Shown here piece by piece: positions 33,027 through 33,906 of a stretch of DNA of 33,906 nt; position 1 is the first letter of the stretch, and each line of letters starts with the position of its first letter. The position numbers were made by a program, and so were the translations under genes. A model generated the notes under the pieces. It saw only the letters and a list, made by a program, of their open reading frames with translations. It did not search any database and had not been told where the DNA came from. The stretch comes from Spirochaetota bacterium (GTDB lineage Bacteria > Spirochaetota > Brachyspiria > Brachyspirales > JACRPF01): positions 1-33,906 of the forward strand of contig JBBTBY010000026.1 of the NCBI GenBank assembly GCA_038043445.1. The letters are read 5' to 3'.

Positions 33027-33906
33027 AGCTCATTGCCGTTCGTGCGAAGTACACATTCACCGCGGTTGATATAGCGATTGCGCGTATTCGTGAAGTCGGC
33101 ATAGGAAACATTGGTGTTCGTCTCAATAAGCGTGCCGTCTTCCATGTAATCGGAAATAACATACACCTTGGATGTGTCCCATCCGTAATTGCTCCATGCG
33201 TCGGGCTTCGATATGGTGATCACATTGATGCCCGCATTCGAAGCGTAGATGCCGTTCGCAAAATTGAACTGCAGCCTTCGAAGATCGGTGGAATTCGAAC
33301 TTTGGTCCTCCGAATCGATCGATACGCTCATTGCAGATGAATCGGCGGCCGAGCGTATCATGAAGGAGCCGAACCGTGCATCACAGGACGAGTTCTTGTT
33401 GCGCACTTCCTCGTTTATCATAAAACGGATATTGTTCGTGAACGATACCGGGAAATTTCCGACAAAACAGTACTCATTCGGGTGGGCGTCATTGTTGTCG
33501 GGGTCGGGGTTGAAATAGAACGACACCGAGGACCCGTCATGCGTCGCCATGAGCGCGACATTCGTGTTCACTATAGTGCCGACCGTCACATTCACGGTAA
33601 GCGAATGGAAATTTGCAAGATTCGTTGCTGACCCGTCCGGGCGTATCGCATTCGACAGATTGAGCTTGATATCCGCGCCATTGACAAATGCCCCGAAAAA
33701 GTTATCCGGGGTGTCCCCATTCTTTGCTGAATAGAAATACATCACCCGTGTAAGGAACGCCATGTAATTGGCATTGTAGAGCGAAAGGTCGGTAAGGGCG
33801 TCTTCAACGACCCATAATCCGAAATCTGCAGCCTCAACAACGGGACTCGCCCCGTTCGCAGAAATAGTCCATCCGCGGACATCGAGCATCGCCCCGACGG
33901 GGATGG
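32957..33906 (-). CDS. Giant repeat surface protein, 5' part (start outside window; frameshifted)
   Basis: The frame enters from beyond the window edge (PVGAMLDVRGWTISANG) and runs about 316 codons to TGA at 32957-32959. The sequence (SFYFNPDPDNNDAHPNEY, MIRSAADSSAMSVSIDSED, WIRLGAMINATNTTQH) has the same Asn/Ser/Thr-rich secreted character as the next frame. It overlaps that frame by 70 bp. Removing one 5-bp unit of the repeat tract at 32973-32992 would join them as NTTQHKNFMVIADMHPG, a sensible continuation. I therefore take this as the 5' part of one gene of at least about 2,300 codons, interrupted by an indel, a phase-variable repeat, a programmed +1 shift or a sequence error. The signal peptide should lie outside the window. 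Confidence 0.68.
   Translation of the reverse strand, partial: IPVGAMLDVRGWTISANGASPVVEAADFGLWVVEDALTDLSLYNANYMAFLTRVMYFYSAKNGDTPDNFFGAFVNGADIKLNLSNAIRPDGSATNLANFHSLTVNVTVGTIVNTNVALMATHDGSSVSFYFNPDPDNNDAHPNEYCFVGNFPVSFTNNIRFMINEEVRNKNSSCDARFGSFMIRSAADSSAMSVSIDSEDQSSNSTDLRRLQFNFANGIYASNAGINVITISKPDAWSNYGWDTSKVYVISDYMEDGTLIETNTNVSYADFTNTRNRYINRGECVLRTNGNELWIRLGAMINATNTTQHNTRISW
32973..32992 (-). repeat. Pentanucleotide tandem repeat at the frameshift
   Basis: Read on the minus strand, the unit AACAC occurs four times in tandem with one variant (AACAC, GACAC, AACAC, AACAC). Because the unit is 5 bp, loss or gain of one copy changes the reading frame. It sits inside the 70-bp overlap of the two frames of the giant gene. 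Confidence 0.8.

Overview
The window looks like a chromosomal segment of a diderm bacterium of moderately high G+C. My best guess is a Spirochaetota-like lineage. Support: lipoproteins with relaxed lipoboxes (GISC, TVSC, VFGC), a PorV/UPF0164-like outer-membrane barrel, and mur genes scattered rather than in one dcw cluster. No rRNA or tRNA gene, insertion sequence, prophage or CRISPR array was seen, so the taxonomy is an inference.

Layout. 1-573 (-): 3' -truncated LpoB/CsgG-like envelope protein behind a near-consensus promoter. 574-1048: non-coding, filled by a nested inverted-repeat element. 1049-5401 (-): TPR membrane protein, hisD and pheT, tightly packed behind one promoter. 5500-7293 (-): a 72-aa ORF and two overlapping pseudouridine synthases of different families. 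7294-7576: dispersed-repeat debris and a possible terminator. 7577-10838 (-): murC, a divergent murB and trpS, with a promoter in front of murC. 10839-11216: more repeat debris and a strong plus-strand promoter. 11217-14347 (+): four exported proteins (barrel, propeller-like lipoprotein, LpoB-like membrane protein, lipoprotein). 14354-16220 (-): LEA14-like lipoprotein and a Gfo/Idh/MocA oxidoreductase. 16318-18826 (-): anchored protein, DUF2127 membrane protein and an Nramp metal transporter. 19059-21148 (+): argD and argF behind a structured leader. 21286-22194 (+): HD-domain hydrolase. 22201-24167 (-): multi-pass membrane protein and murA. 24232-33906 (-): two very large envelope genes.

The housekeeping part supplies peptidoglycan precursors (MurA, MurC, perhaps MurB), arginine (ArgD, ArgF), histidine (HisD), two aminoacyl-tRNA synthetase polypeptides and rRNA/tRNA pseudouridylation.

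The most unusual part is the last 9.7 kb. A giant secreted protein (at least about 2,300 residues, five copies of a roughly 340-residue unit, FlgD/CTD-like C terminus) is split by a frameshift lying exactly at a pentanucleotide repeat; losing one repeat unit would fuse the two parts. Two bases downstream is an outer-membrane barrel protein whose two barrel halves appear separated by about 560 residues of coiled coil with two LysM domains. I infer a surface structure and its peptidoglycan-tethered outer-membrane partner, possibly phase-variable. Other notable points are a MurB homologue lacking the expected active-site residues and two promoters placed so that their genes should be transcribed without a leader.
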